A DNA stretch of 63,154 bases from Neptuniibacter sp. UBA6509 (GCA_002435145.1 DJLT01000132.1:1-63154); one strand, 5' to 3'; positions 47,577 to 56,460 are shown, counted from the stretch's first letter. A program made the numbers and translations. The notes: generated by a model from the sequence alone, not told the origin.

Positions 47577-47830
47577 AAGTTGCCTCTTACTGTACATGCT
47601 GTGTCTGCTAAGGTCTCGATATAATATAGTCAAAATGCGCTAATGTCGCAAATGTCATTATGGTGTTATCTCGTTTTCCTTAAAAAACAATGGCTTATAC
47701 TTTTAGTTCTATTTTTTGTTGCTGGTGTTAATGTTTTTGGTGACAAATGCGACATTTGTGCTATTCTTGTAACCATATTCATTTTAAGGCTAATTAAGGC
47801 TGAGTTTTAGTTAGATAAGGTGTTAAACCG
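47577..47830. promoter_or_regulatory. Divergent control region of the NO/c-di-GMP cluster
   Basis: 254 bp between the two halves of the cluster. It contains AATGTCGCAAATGTC (two AATGTC units nine bases apart, 47642-47656) and a perfect palindrome ACAAATG-CGA-CATTTGT (47743-47759). Both share the core TGCGACATT in opposite orientation. Placement and relatedness suggest paired operators; the HTH response regulator at 47831 is the natural candidate protein. Confidence 0.5.
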
Positions 47831-48424
47831 ATGAAAACCTTTTCAACCGGTGACATTGCAAAATACTGCGATGTGAACTTGAGAACAGTTATTCGATGGA
47901 TAGATAAAGGAGAGCTCGAGGGCTTTAAGTTGCCTGGAAGAGGGAATAATCGAGTAACTGAAGAGGCATTTCTTGCCTTTTTACATCGCCACAATATTCC
48001 CGTGCCAGATGATTTAAGGGAAGTTGAAGTAGTTAATAGCAATCGGATCTTAATTGTTGATGATGAAGTGCAAATTGCCAAAGCTATTCAGCGTGTACTT
48101 CGAGGAGCAGGTTATGAAACTGCGCTAGCGCAAGATGGCTTTAGGGCAGGAAGTAGGCTAGTAAAAGATAAGCCGGCTTTAATGACATTGGATCTAAGTA
48201 TGCCAGGGATTGATGGATATGAGGTGATTAAATTTGTGAGAGAAACCCCAGGGATTTGTCATACCCGCATATTGGTTATTTCGGCCTTGGAGGATGACAA
48301 GCTGCAGGAAGCATTAGAAGTCGGGGCGGATGCTTACTTGCAGAAACCGTTTGCAAATTCGGAACTACTCGCAAGCATTGAGAAAATGCTTGAGTCACCT
48401 CAGGGATTAATTGTTAATAACTAG
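47831..48424 (+). CDS. HTH-receiver transcriptional response regulator (HnoC-like)
   Basis: 197 residues with an inverted order: an N-terminal MerR/excisionase-type helix-turn-helix (about 4-50, FSTGDIAKYCDVNLRTVIRW) and a C-terminal receiver (about 72-190, phospho-acceptor D121 in TLDLSMPG, KPF at about 173). Response regulators usually have the receiver first. It likely controls the divergent promoters it flanks. A transcriptional regulator, HnoC, completes the Shewanella H-NOX network, so this is the probable counterpart; equivalence is inferred. Confidence 0.85.
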   Translation: MKTFSTGDIAKYCDVNLRTVIRWIDKGELEGFKLPGRGNNRVTEEAFLAFLHRHNIPVPDDLREVEVVNSNRILIVDDEVQIAKAIQRVLRGAGYETALAQDGFRAGSRLVKDKPALMTLDLSMPGIDGYEVIKFVRETPGICHTRILVISALEDDKLQEALEVGADAYLQKPFANSELLASIEKMLESPQGLIVNN

Positions 48425-48471
48425 ATCCATGTTTGATTGTGAATTAATGGATAAACCAAAGGGCTTAGGTC

Positions 48472-50472
48472 ATGGAAAAATCTCTCCTGCTTGTAGATGA
48501 TGAATCATCAATATTAAGGTCACTTAAACGAATTTTCCATCGATCAGGTTTTCACGTCACTACCGCTAATAGCCCTGAAGAAGCCTTAGAACTTGTCGAT
48601 AAACAGGCCTTTCCTGTCGTTCTGTCTGACTACCGTATGCCTCATAAAACTGGGGGTGAATTACTCATTGAGATCAAAGAAAAACATCCAGAGACCTTAG
48701 GTCTGATTTTGAGTGGTTACGCTGACCTAGAATCTGTTATTGCTGCATTAAATAGTGGCGCAGTGTATAAATTTTTAGAGAAACCTTGGAATGAATCTCA
48801 ATTAATAGAAACGGTTGAAGATGCCTTTAAGCACTGGGAAACATCCCAAGATATTGAAGAAAAAGAGATATTGTCAACCTGCATAACAATAAACGAGATG
48901 GGCAGGGTTATTGCCGGAGGAATAGATTCTGGAGATTTTTTCAAGTGTAGTGATTTTCAATTGATAGGCTCTTCGTTAACTCAGCTCTTACCTTACCTTT
49001 CTATACGAGAGCAGCAAAATTTATGCTTATCCGATCCGGTTGAAATGGAAGTGATTGAACCTATTACTCAGGGTATCTTGAAGATTGTTTCAAGACCGGC
49101 AGCTTACCGTCGTTGGGAGTTTGAACTAACACTTATTCAATCGGGTTGTCATCATCCTATTAAAAAGAATAGAAATGGGAGTGGCGTGTCGGTTAAAACG
49201 ATGTTTATGGACCATGTAGCACAGAGATTGAGTGGTGAAGAGGTTCAGACATTAATATATTTAGATATTCGTCATTTCCGCCATTTTAATGATAGTTTTG
49301 GCTATCAAAAGTCAGATGAATTACTGCAACATATCGCATCTATTTTTCATGATACGACCCCTGAAGGGGTTGAGTTTAGTCAGATGAATGGTGCAGATTT
49401 TGTGTTTTTAGTACCAAGAGTTCTTTCAGAGCAGTCAGCTTTAGATTTAATTGACTCTCTTATTTCCCCTTTTCAGCAGTTAATTGAGTTTGACAACCGT
49501 GAAGTGATGCTAACGTTTAGTGCAGGCTTTTCGGTAGCCCCCCACGATGCTAAACAACCAGAAAAGCTTATTCGGGCTGCTCAGATTGCGGCAAATTATA
49601 GTAAAGAGAAAGGCTTTAATTGTTATCCACGTTATCAAGATAAAATGGATTTTCGCCAAGACGATATGGTGAGTTTACAGAGTGAGTTGTGTCATGCGTT
49701 AAATCGAGAGGAGTTTTCACTCTATTACCAACCTAAGATTTCATTAAGGAGCGGTGAGATTTTAGGTGCTGAAGCGCTCATCCGGTGGCAGCATTCTGAA
49801 AGAGGAATGATCTCGCCGGACCGTTTTATCCCGCTGGCTGAATTAACGGGGTTAATTGGCCCCATTGGTGAGTGGGTGTTATCTACGGCAAGTATTCAAA
49901 GCGCCTGTTGGCAAAAAGAGGGATTGCCTAAATTTATTATGTCAGTGAATGTATCGGGGCGGCAGCTGACAGAACATGATCTTGTAGAGACGGTCAGGGG
50001 AATTATCGAGCGTAGTGGCTTGCTGCCAGAGTCTCTTGAGTTAGAAGTAACAGAAACATTTCTGATGCAAGATATTGAACACAGTATTACGGTGTTAGAA
50101 CAGATTAAAAACTTAGGTGTAAAAATTGCCATAGATGATTTTGGAACAGGTTATTCCTCTCTTAATTATCTGACTCGCTTGCCTGTTGATACATTAAAGG
50201 TCGACCGGTCTTTTATATCAGAGCTTTCAGATACCGAAGAAAAAAATAGTCTCGTAAAAAATATGATCACTATGTCGCATGATTTGGGGTTAAGGGTTGT
50301 AGCCGAAGGTGTTGAGACTGTTGAGCAGTTAACGCACTTGCAGAAAATGAAATGCGATGAAGTGCAGGGCTATTATTTTAGTCCTCCAGTTACGGCAGAG
50401 AAGTTTAGAGAATTATTATCACAAAATTATTGGGGTGATATCGCTCATTCTAATAGTGTGGCTATACAGTAG
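48472..50472 (+). CDS. REC-GGDEF-EAL cyclic-di-GMP phosphodiesterase (HnoB-like)
   Basis: 666 residues: receiver (1-120, D53 in SDYRMPHK), a PAS-like middle (about 130-225), a degenerate GGDEF domain (about 245-395; active-site loop reads NGADF at 306-310) and an EAL domain (about 400-655). The EAL site looks complete: E434 of EALIRW, N493, E528, D555-D556 in IDDFGTGYSS, K576, E612 and Q632. Prediction: phosphorylation-gated c-di-GMP hydrolysis with no cyclase activity, as in HnoB. It lies 47 bp after the HTH regulator. Confidence 0.92.
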   Translation: MEKSLLLVDDESSILRSLKRIFHRSGFHVTTANSPEEALELVDKQAFPVVLSDYRMPHKTGGELLIEIKEKHPETLGLILSGYADLESVIAALNSGAVYKFLEKPWNESQLIETVEDAFKHWETSQDIEEKEILSTCITINEMGRVIAGGIDSGDFFKCSDFQLIGSSLTQLLPYLSIREQQNLCLSDPVEMEVIEPITQGILKIVSRPAAYRRWEFELTLIQSGCHHPIKKNRNGSGVSVKTMFMDHVAQRLSGEEVQTLIYLDIRHFRHFNDSFGYQKSDELLQHIASIFHDTTPEGVEFSQMNGADFVFLVPRVLSEQSALDLIDSLISPFQQLIEFDNREVMLTFSAGFSVAPHDAKQPEKLIRAAQIAANYSKEKGFNCYPRYQDKMDFRQDDMVSLQSELCHALNREEFSLYYQPKISLRSGEILGAEALIRWQHSERGMISPDRFIPLAELTGLIGPIGEWVLSTASIQSACWQKEGLPKFIMSVNVSGRQLTEHDLVETVRGIIERSGLLPESLELEVTETFLMQDIEHSITVLEQIKNLGVKIAIDDFGTGYSSLNYLTRLPVDTLKVDRSFISELSDTEEKNSLVKNMITMSHDLGLRVVAEGVETVEQLTHLQKMKCDEVQGYYFSPPVTAEKFRELLSQNYWGDIAHSNSVAIQ

Positions 50473-50493
50473 GTGGATATGGAGGTCAGTACT

Positions 50494-51594
50494 ATGAATG
50501 TGAATCAAGCGTCAGTTTATTTTCTCGATGATGAATCTCAAGTACTAGGAGCATTGCGACGAGCACTACGCTTACGTTTGAAAGGTTGGACAATGGTCTT
50601 TGAATCATCGCCAAGTAGAACGTTGGATTTGATGTCGCATTCAACACCTTGGGTTGTTGTAGTTGACAAAAAAATGCCTGAGATTGATGGGGCTGAATTC
50701 CTGAATGAAATTAAAACGTTATACCCTGATGCGGTTAGGGTCATATTGTCCGGTGATATTAGCCATGAAACGGTAGTGGAGTCTGCGGGTATTGCGCACT
50801 TGCTATTATCAAAACCTTTTGAGTTAGATGAAATCGTTGCGGTGATTGAAAGAGCCGTGTGCCTGCGCACTTTCCAGCTAGATGATGAATTACGTGCAGG
50901 CATTGGGAATATCGATAATTTACCTATACTGCCAGCTAATTATGATGCACTTGTTACCTATTTGAATTCTGTTGATGAACCCGATTATGTATGTGTAGCT
51001 GAGCTTATCAGTCATGATATAGCGGTACTTTCAAAAATTTTACAGTTAGCGAATTCAGCTTTTTTTGGGGCTGCTGTGCCTGCTTATTCCGCTCATGATG
51101 CAGTGGTTCGTTTAGGCCATGATTTAGTTCGTAAATTAGTACTGTGTTTTGAACTATATACCGCGAAAGGAGATTTGGATCTGCATAATCAGCTACTTAA
51201 AAGTTCTGAGCGAATAGCTGAAGGATGTGTGAAGCTAGCTACTGCATCACAATTAAGTAGAGAAGATACAGAACGAGCATATTTCACAGGGCTTTTACAT
51301 AACATTGGTGAATTGGTTCTCGCAGGTCAAAATTCCAATATTAGTTCTGATCTTGCAGGTAGTTTTTTACTTAAGCTGTGGGGATTTGATCAACGTATTG
51401 TTGATGCCGTTCGTCATCAATCATCGCCGGGAAAAAACCAAGAGACAGACCCCGTTATCTATCAGCTTAATCTCGTGAAAACACTTGTTAAAGGTGACAG
51501 TAGCCTTATGGAGATGGATGTTTTTTTAGAAAGTTTAGATCCTAATTTACTTAAGAATGCTCAATTATCTGACTACGTCGGGAGTTTCTCATGA
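50494..51594 (+). CDS. REC-HDOD protein
   Basis: 366 residues from the ATG at 50494, which has GGAGG eight bases upstream; a GTG at 50473 lies immediately after the previous stop and is less likely. Receiver domain with D58 (VVDKKMPEIDG) and KPF at about 107, then an HDOD domain (about 140-330, containing LSKILQLANSAFFG and HNIGELVLAGQ). HDOD proteins are non-enzymatic relatives of HD domains tied to c-di-GMP and stress signalling. The stop overlaps the next start by four bases. Confidence 0.9.
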   Translation: MNVNQASVYFLDDESQVLGALRRALRLRLKGWTMVFESSPSRTLDLMSHSTPWVVVVDKKMPEIDGAEFLNEIKTLYPDAVRVILSGDISHETVVESAGIAHLLLSKPFELDEIVAVIERAVCLRTFQLDDELRAGIGNIDNLPILPANYDALVTYLNSVDEPDYVCVAELISHDIAVLSKILQLANSAFFGAAVPAYSAHDAVVRLGHDLVRKLVLCFELYTAKGDLDLHNQLLKSSERIAEGCVKLATASQLSREDTERAYFTGLLHNIGELVLAGQNSNISSDLAGSFLLKLWGFDQRIVDAVRHQSSPGKNQETDPVIYQLNLVKTLVKGDSSLMEMDVFLESLDPNLLKNAQLSDYVGSFS

Positions 51595-52415
51595 AAAATA
51601 GATTAGCTTATTTAGTTTTGATTACCTTATTAATATCACCTTCCGCTTGGGCTGATACTTTAAGTTTTGGCATTGTTCCACAGCAATCAGCCAAAAAGCT
51701 GGCTAAATTATGGACACCTATCAATGCTTATTTGAGTAAGAAAATCGGTGTAAAAGTCTTATTTAGTACTGCAAATGATATTCCTACGTTTGAAAAACGA
51801 GTATTGGCTGGGGAGTATGATATCGCTTACATGAATCCCTATCACTATACAGTATTTCATCAAAAGCCTGGTTATGAAGCGATTGCTAAGCAAAAAGACA
51901 AACAGATTAAGGGCATTATCGTTGTAGCAAAAGATAGCCCTTTGACCTCATTAGAAGAATTAACTAGCGAAACTTTAGCGTTTCCTGCTCCCGCAGCATT
52001 TGCTGCTAGTGTATTGCCTCGAGCAAAAATGGCTAAAGATGGAATCGATATTACGCCTAAGTATGTATCATCCCATGATTCAGTCTATCTAACGGTTTCA
52101 CGAGGCCTATTCCCCGCAGGTGGAGGCGTAATGAGAACGTTTAATAACACAGCGCCAGAAGTTAGAGAAGGTCTTCGCGTTTTATGGAGTACACCTGGTT
52201 ATACCCCTCACGCAATTGCCGTGCATCCAAGGCTTTCACATGACCTAAAAACTAAAATTCAGCAAGCGCTACTGGGTATGAATGATGATCCTGAAGGGCA
52301 GGAGCTTTTAGCATCGATCAATTTTAAAGCTTTAGCGATGGCTGAGGATAAAGATTGGGATGATGTAAGGGAGCTAAATATTAAGCTGTTAGAGCATCTC
52401 TTGTTAGCTGAATAG
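51591..52415 (+). CDS. PhnD-like periplasmic binding protein
   Basis: 274 residues. A signal peptide ends at about SAWA (22), giving a soluble periplasmic protein of the PhnD/SsuA/transferrin superfamily (phosphate, phosphite or phosphonate-type binding). LSFGIVPQQSAKKLAKLWTP opens the mature domain, and GEYDIAYMNPYHYTVFHQKP and SHDSVYLTVSRGLFPAGGG are family features. No ABC permease or ATPase is encoded near, but a transmembrane kinase is next, so it probably works as a sensor subunit. Ligand unknown. It overlaps the HDOD gene by ATGA. Confidence 0.88.
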   Translation: MKNRLAYLVLITLLISPSAWADTLSFGIVPQQSAKKLAKLWTPINAYLSKKIGVKVLFSTANDIPTFEKRVLAGEYDIAYMNPYHYTVFHQKPGYEAIAKQKDKQIKGIIVVAKDSPLTSLEELTSETLAFPAPAAFAASVLPRAKMAKDGIDITPKYVSSHDSVYLTVSRGLFPAGGGVMRTFNNTAPEVREGLRVLWSTPGYTPHAIAVHPRLSHDLKTKIQQALLGMNDDPEGQELLASINFKALAMAEDKDWDDVRELNIKLLEHLLLAE

Positions 52416-52437
52416 TGGTTTAGAAAAGGGATTTATT

Positions 52438-54069
52438 GTGTCATTACGACTTAAAACCATTTTAGGGATCGCTATTATTGAGGCAATCTTATTGTTGCTC
52501 TTAATTTCTATGACATTGGATTATTTAAGAGAGACAAACTATGAAGGCCTCATTAAACGTGCATCGACGACTGCAACGTTGTTTGCGACGACGTCTAAAA
52601 ATGCTGTTTTGAGCTATGACTTAGCCTCATTAGAGTCATTTGTGAATGAAGTTTTGAAAAACCCTGATCTAGTTTATGCCAGAGTGTTGGGGCCGGGAGG
52701 GCAGGTTTTTGCTGAAGCCGGTGATAAAAATGCTTTAGCAACTCCTTTCCATTCAGATACAGAAGTTGAAACCGTTCATGACAGTATTTTTGATACCTTT
52801 GCTGATATTAGCGAAGGTGGTGAAACCTATGGTCGGGTTGAAATTGGGCTAGATATAAAAAGTTTAAAATCAACAATTGATGAGGCCCAGAATAAGAGCG
52901 CCACTATTGCTGCATTAGAGATGAGCTTAGTGGCGTTGTTTTCCTTAATCTTAGGTACTTATCTAACGCGTCAACTTAAGTTCCTCAGTGCTGCCGCTAA
53001 ATCTATTTCCTCAGGTGACTTAGGGGTGCAAATTCCAGTAAAAGGGCAGGATGAAATTGCTGAAGTGGCGCATGCATTTAATGCAATGGCTTTTAGTTTA
53101 AAAGAGGTAAGTGAACGAAGAGATGAGGTTGAAAGCCAGCTGAAAGAACTGAACCGTTCCTTGGAAGAGCGCGTATCCCAACGTACTGAAGAACTCGTCT
53201 TAAAAAATTCAGAACTTGAACATGCCAATCGTGAGATAAAAGATGCGCAAGCCAAACTGCTGCAATCGGAAAAAATGGCTTCAGTGGGTGTGCTTGCTGC
53301 CGGTGTTGCTCATGAAATTAATAACCCACTCGGTTTTGTGATAAGTAACCTAACTACATTAGAAAACTATGTGAATAACTACCGGGTATTGGTAGCGGAG
53401 TATCAAAAGCTATTTGAACTAAAAGATTCAATGGCGCGTAAGGAGCAGTACCTGAGGATACAGCAGAGCATTAACGATTTTGATTTAGAGTTCATGAATG
53501 AAGATTTGACGGAGCTGTTGCGTGATACACAAGAGGGATCCGTTAGGGTTAAAGATATTGTTAAGGGCCTCAAAGCGTTTTCACATGTCGATCAATCAGA
53601 TGAGATGCAGTTAGCAGATATAAACGAGTGCATAACTACGACTTTAAAAGTAGCAAATAATGAACTCAAATATCACTGCCAACTTGATTTGCAGTTGGGT
53701 GAGCTTCCTAAGACGTATTGCTTACCGGGTCAGATTAAACAGGTATTGTTAAACCTATTTATGAATGCGAGCCATGCAATACAAGAAAAAGGTGTAATAA
53801 ACGTATCTAGTTCTCTCGAGGGTGACAATATAGAGATCAGTGTCCGTGATAATGGTTGCGGTATACCGAAAGAGAGTATCAGTAAATTGTTTGACCCGTT
53901 CTTTACGACGAAACAGGTAGGAGAGGGCACAGGGCTTGGTCTTGCAATCTCTTACGGTATTATCGTAGATGAGCATAAGGGTGATATTCGTGTTACTAGT
54001 GTAGAGGGGGAAGGCACTTGCTTTACAGTTGTTCTTCCGCTGAAACCGAATCTGTCGGATCCTACCTAA
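52438..54069 (+). CDS. Transmembrane sensor histidine kinase with HAMP
   Basis: 543 residues from a GTG start with AAGGG seven bases upstream. Two transmembrane helices (about 7-28 and 155-175) enclose a small periplasmic sensor (about 30-153); HAMP follows (about 176-230, ISSGDLGVQIPVKGQDEIAEV), then a coiled coil (225-275), HisKA with H292 (GVAHEINNPLGF) and a complete HATPase domain (NLFMNASHAI, VRDNGCGIP, GEGTGLGLAISYGI). The C-terminal kinase core closely resembles that of the H-NOX-linked kinase. Probably reads the PhnD-like protein encoded 22 bp upstream. Confidence 0.92.
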   Translation: MSLRLKTILGIAIIEAILLLLLISMTLDYLRETNYEGLIKRASTTATLFATTSKNAVLSYDLASLESFVNEVLKNPDLVYARVLGPGGQVFAEAGDKNALATPFHSDTEVETVHDSIFDTFADISEGGETYGRVEIGLDIKSLKSTIDEAQNKSATIAALEMSLVALFSLILGTYLTRQLKFLSAAAKSISSGDLGVQIPVKGQDEIAEVAHAFNAMAFSLKEVSERRDEVESQLKELNRSLEERVSQRTEELVLKNSELEHANREIKDAQAKLLQSEKMASVGVLAAGVAHEINNPLGFVISNLTTLENYVNNYRVLVAEYQKLFELKDSMARKEQYLRIQQSINDFDLEFMNEDLTELLRDTQEGSVRVKDIVKGLKAFSHVDQSDEMQLADINECITTTLKVANNELKYHCQLDLQLGELPKTYCLPGQIKQVLLNLFMNASHAIQEKGVINVSSSLEGDNIEISVRDNGCGIPKESISKLFDPFFTTKQVGEGTGLGLAISYGIIVDEHKGDIRVTSVEGEGTCFTVVLPLKPNLSDPT

Positions 54070-54139
54070 AGTGACGATTAATGGATGAAACTGTTTTTCT
54101 CAGTAGTTGAGAGCGATTAAATTAGGGATGCATTAAACG

Positions 54140-55417
54140 ATGGAATATAAAGACAACAGTATTCTTTTAGTGGACGACGAGCCTGCGGTATTAAGTTCGC
54201 TCAAACGTTTGTTACGTGTATTTAAATGTAAAATAATCACTACAGTTTCACCTATTGAAGCGCTAGAGCTATTAAAGAATGAACCGGTTGATATTGTGAT
54301 CAGCGATATGCGTATGCCTGAGATGGGAGGGGAGTGCTTTTTAGAGAAAGTTGCAGCGCTGTACCCTGAAACCGAGCGTATTGTTATTTCAGGTTACTCT
54401 GATGCCCAAGCGACTATTGATGCAATTAACCGCGGCAAGGTTAGTCGTTTTATGTTGAAACCATGGGAGGACGAAGATGTTCTCAAAATGGTTAAAAAAG
54501 GGTTTGAACTTGCTATTCTGAAGCAGGATAACCAACGTTTAACGACTGAAGCTCACGAAAAAAACCGAGAGCTTGAGGAGCTGAACATCTCCTTGGATGA
54601 GAAGGTCCAAGCGAGGACTGATCAGCTTAAGCACGCTAATGCGCGTATAAAAAATAGTTATCGTTCAGTTGTTCGCATGTTTTCGTCTCTAACGGCTAGG
54701 CGGTTAGGTGTAAAAGCTTCTAAACAGCACCATATATTAAATCGAATTTTAGTAACCGTAGGCTCGCGTTTAGGCTTAGCCGGAGTTGATTTAAAGCAGC
54801 TTTATTATGCGTGGCAGCTACGACAAATAGGTAAATTAAGTTTTTCAGATGACCTTTTAAAAACGCCTTACCTAAAGTTAGAGCCGGTGCAACAGCGAGA
54901 GTATGAAACCCACCCCTTGTTAGCTCAAGCAGCAAGTTTAATGGTTAAACCTCTGTTTCCTGCAGGCCAGATAATTTTGCAGCACAAAGAGTATCTAGAC
55001 GGCACAGGCTATCCGAAGGGCTTAAAGGGAGAGGAAATTAGCCTAAGAGCTCAAGTACTTTGTGTCGTAACTGATTATGTAGAACTGGTATCTGGGTCCT
55101 ATGATGAGCGTCAATACAGCACTACCGAAGCGATCGGGTATATGCAGAATACGGCCCCGGAGCGTTATAACCAAGAGGTTGTGGGCATTTTAGCTGAAGT
55201 GAGTGAGTTACTCGGTAAGTCAGGGGATATGCTGAGTGATAAAACGATTCATACGGATCAACTTAGAAAGGGAATGAAGTTGAGTCGTGACTTAATTAGT
55301 GAAGAGGGAATTCTGCTGCTAAGTGCTGATCAACTGTTAGATGACATAGCCATTGAGCGAATTAGAGAGATTGAGTTTAACCTAGAAGAAACGTTTGAAG
55401 TGTACATCTCAGATTAA
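54140..55417 (+). CDS. Response regulator with partly degenerate HD-GYP domain
   Basis: 425 residues: receiver (1-120, D56 in SDMRMPEMGG, KPW at about 108), coiled coil (about 130-172), HD-GYP-fold region (about 175-420). The metal-binding HD of the usual HDIGK reads RQIGK (228-232), so catalysis is unlikely, although the later GTGYPKGL segment (the GYP part, 290-292) is kept. It resembles the minus-strand REC/HD-GYP protein at 46233-47576 in overall layout but is less degenerate. Last gene of the plus-strand half of the cluster. Confidence 0.88.
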   Translation: MEYKDNSILLVDDEPAVLSSLKRLLRVFKCKIITTVSPIEALELLKNEPVDIVISDMRMPEMGGECFLEKVAALYPETERIVISGYSDAQATIDAINRGKVSRFMLKPWEDEDVLKMVKKGFELAILKQDNQRLTTEAHEKNRELEELNISLDEKVQARTDQLKHANARIKNSYRSVVRMFSSLTARRLGVKASKQHHILNRILVTVGSRLGLAGVDLKQLYYAWQLRQIGKLSFSDDLLKTPYLKLEPVQQREYETHPLLAQAASLMVKPLFPAGQIILQHKEYLDGTGYPKGLKGEEISLRAQVLCVVTDYVELVSGSYDERQYSTTEAIGYMQNTAPERYNQEVVGILAEVSELLGKSGDMLSDKTIHTDQLRKGMKLSRDLISEEGILLLSADQLLDDIAIERIREIEFNLEETFEVYISD

Positions 55418-55627
55418 AATGCGGGTACGCGTAGTTTTTCAGGTATTAGGGAGTTCTCATCTTTTTAAACAGTGCTTAACGAGACCTATTTCGTGCTCTC
55501 GCTAACGGGTCTTCTATTTTAAATAGCGTTTGTTGCTCTATGTTATCGGTGAGCTTTAGCGCTAGATTAATAAAAGCTATTGTATAAGATCGGGGCGAGT
55601 AATTCAGGTCAAATAGCTCTGGTCAAT

Positions 55628-56380
55628 TTATTGATGGGTAAAGGCATCTATCTCTTCAAGGGTTAAAAAACGCCATTGGCCTTCCTTGACATCCAAATGA
55701 ATAGGGCCGATTTGTTCACGATGTAACTGCAACACTTTATTACCGACTGCGGCAAACATACGCTTTACTTGATGGAAGCGTCCCTCTGTAATTGTTAGCA
55801 GTACTTCAGTTCTCTTGTTTTCAGTAGCTTTAACTTCATTGCTTTTAAAGTCTGTGCTTTTAACCTCAGAGCTTTCAACGACAGTCAGTTTTGCGGGGCG
55901 CGTCGGTTTTTCCTCTCCTTGGAGCAATATACCTTGGGTAAGTGCTAATTCCGCCTTTTCAGTGAGTGGCGAGCGTAAGCGAACTCGGTAGACCTTTTCA
56001 CATAAATAATTAGGTTGCGTAATTTGATAGGACCAGCGGCCATCATCCGTGATTAAAACAAGCCCTGTAGTATCTGCATCAAGGCGTCCGGCAATGTGCA
56101 GTTCTGAGGCTTTATCTATACTGATGTAATTAAATAGGGAAGGGTAGGCTTCATCAATATTAGAGCAGATTGTATTCGCAGGCTTATGCATAAGAATGTA
56201 GCGTGGAGGCCGAGGTCTGAGTTCAACCCCCTTAAGTGTAATTAAATTGTTCTCATGAACTTGCACTCTCGGGTCATGAATCGCGGAACTGTTTACGTAT
56301 ACCTGCCCGGTTTTTATCGTTTGTGTTGCCTGTTCTTTACTGAGGTCAGTGCTTCTACAGATAAATCTATCTAGGCGCAT
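55628..56380 (-). CDS. rsuA: RsuA-family ribosomal pseudouridine synthase
   Basis: 250 residues. N-terminal S4 RNA-binding domain (MRLDRFICRSTDLSKEQA, 1-55) and a pseudouridine synthase domain with the catalytic aspartate in GRLDADTTGLVL (D101) and EGRFHQVKRMFAAVGN. The S4 start fits RsuA (16S rRNA position 516) better than the RluE or RluF types, but this is a family-level call. A charged insertion at about 170-191 (SEVKSTDFKSNEVKATENKR) contains an imperfect repeat and lengthens a loop. Confidence 0.85.
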   Translation of the reverse strand: MRLDRFICRSTDLSKEQATQTIKTGQVYVNSSAIHDPRVQVHENNLITLKGVELRPRPPRYILMHKPANTICSNIDEAYPSLFNYISIDKASELHIAGRLDADTTGLVLITDDGRWSYQITQPNYLCEKVYRVRLRSPLTEKAELALTQGILLQGEEKPTRPAKLTVVESSEVKSTDFKSNEVKATENKRTEVLLTITEGRFHQVKRMFAAVGNKVLQLHREQIGPIHLDVKEGQWRFLTLEEIDAFTHQ

Positions 56381-56420
56381 GGGCGGGTATCGTATTACAA
56401 GAATGAAGGAATTGAGTCGT

Positions 56421-56460
56421 TATTATCTATTCAGGACTGTTATCTATTCAAGACTATTAT
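56421..56460. repeat. Tandem duplication of a 17-bp unit
   Basis: TTATCTATTCAGGACTG is directly followed by TTATCTATTCAAGACTA in the gap upstream of the pseudouridine synthase gene. A small local duplication of unknown significance. Confidence 0.5.

Noticed and set aside
55430-55620. Open stretch on the minus strand downstream of the pseudouridine synthase gene
   Set aside because: About 50 sense codons but no start codon or ribosome site and no recognisable motif, unlike the GGDEF remnant.
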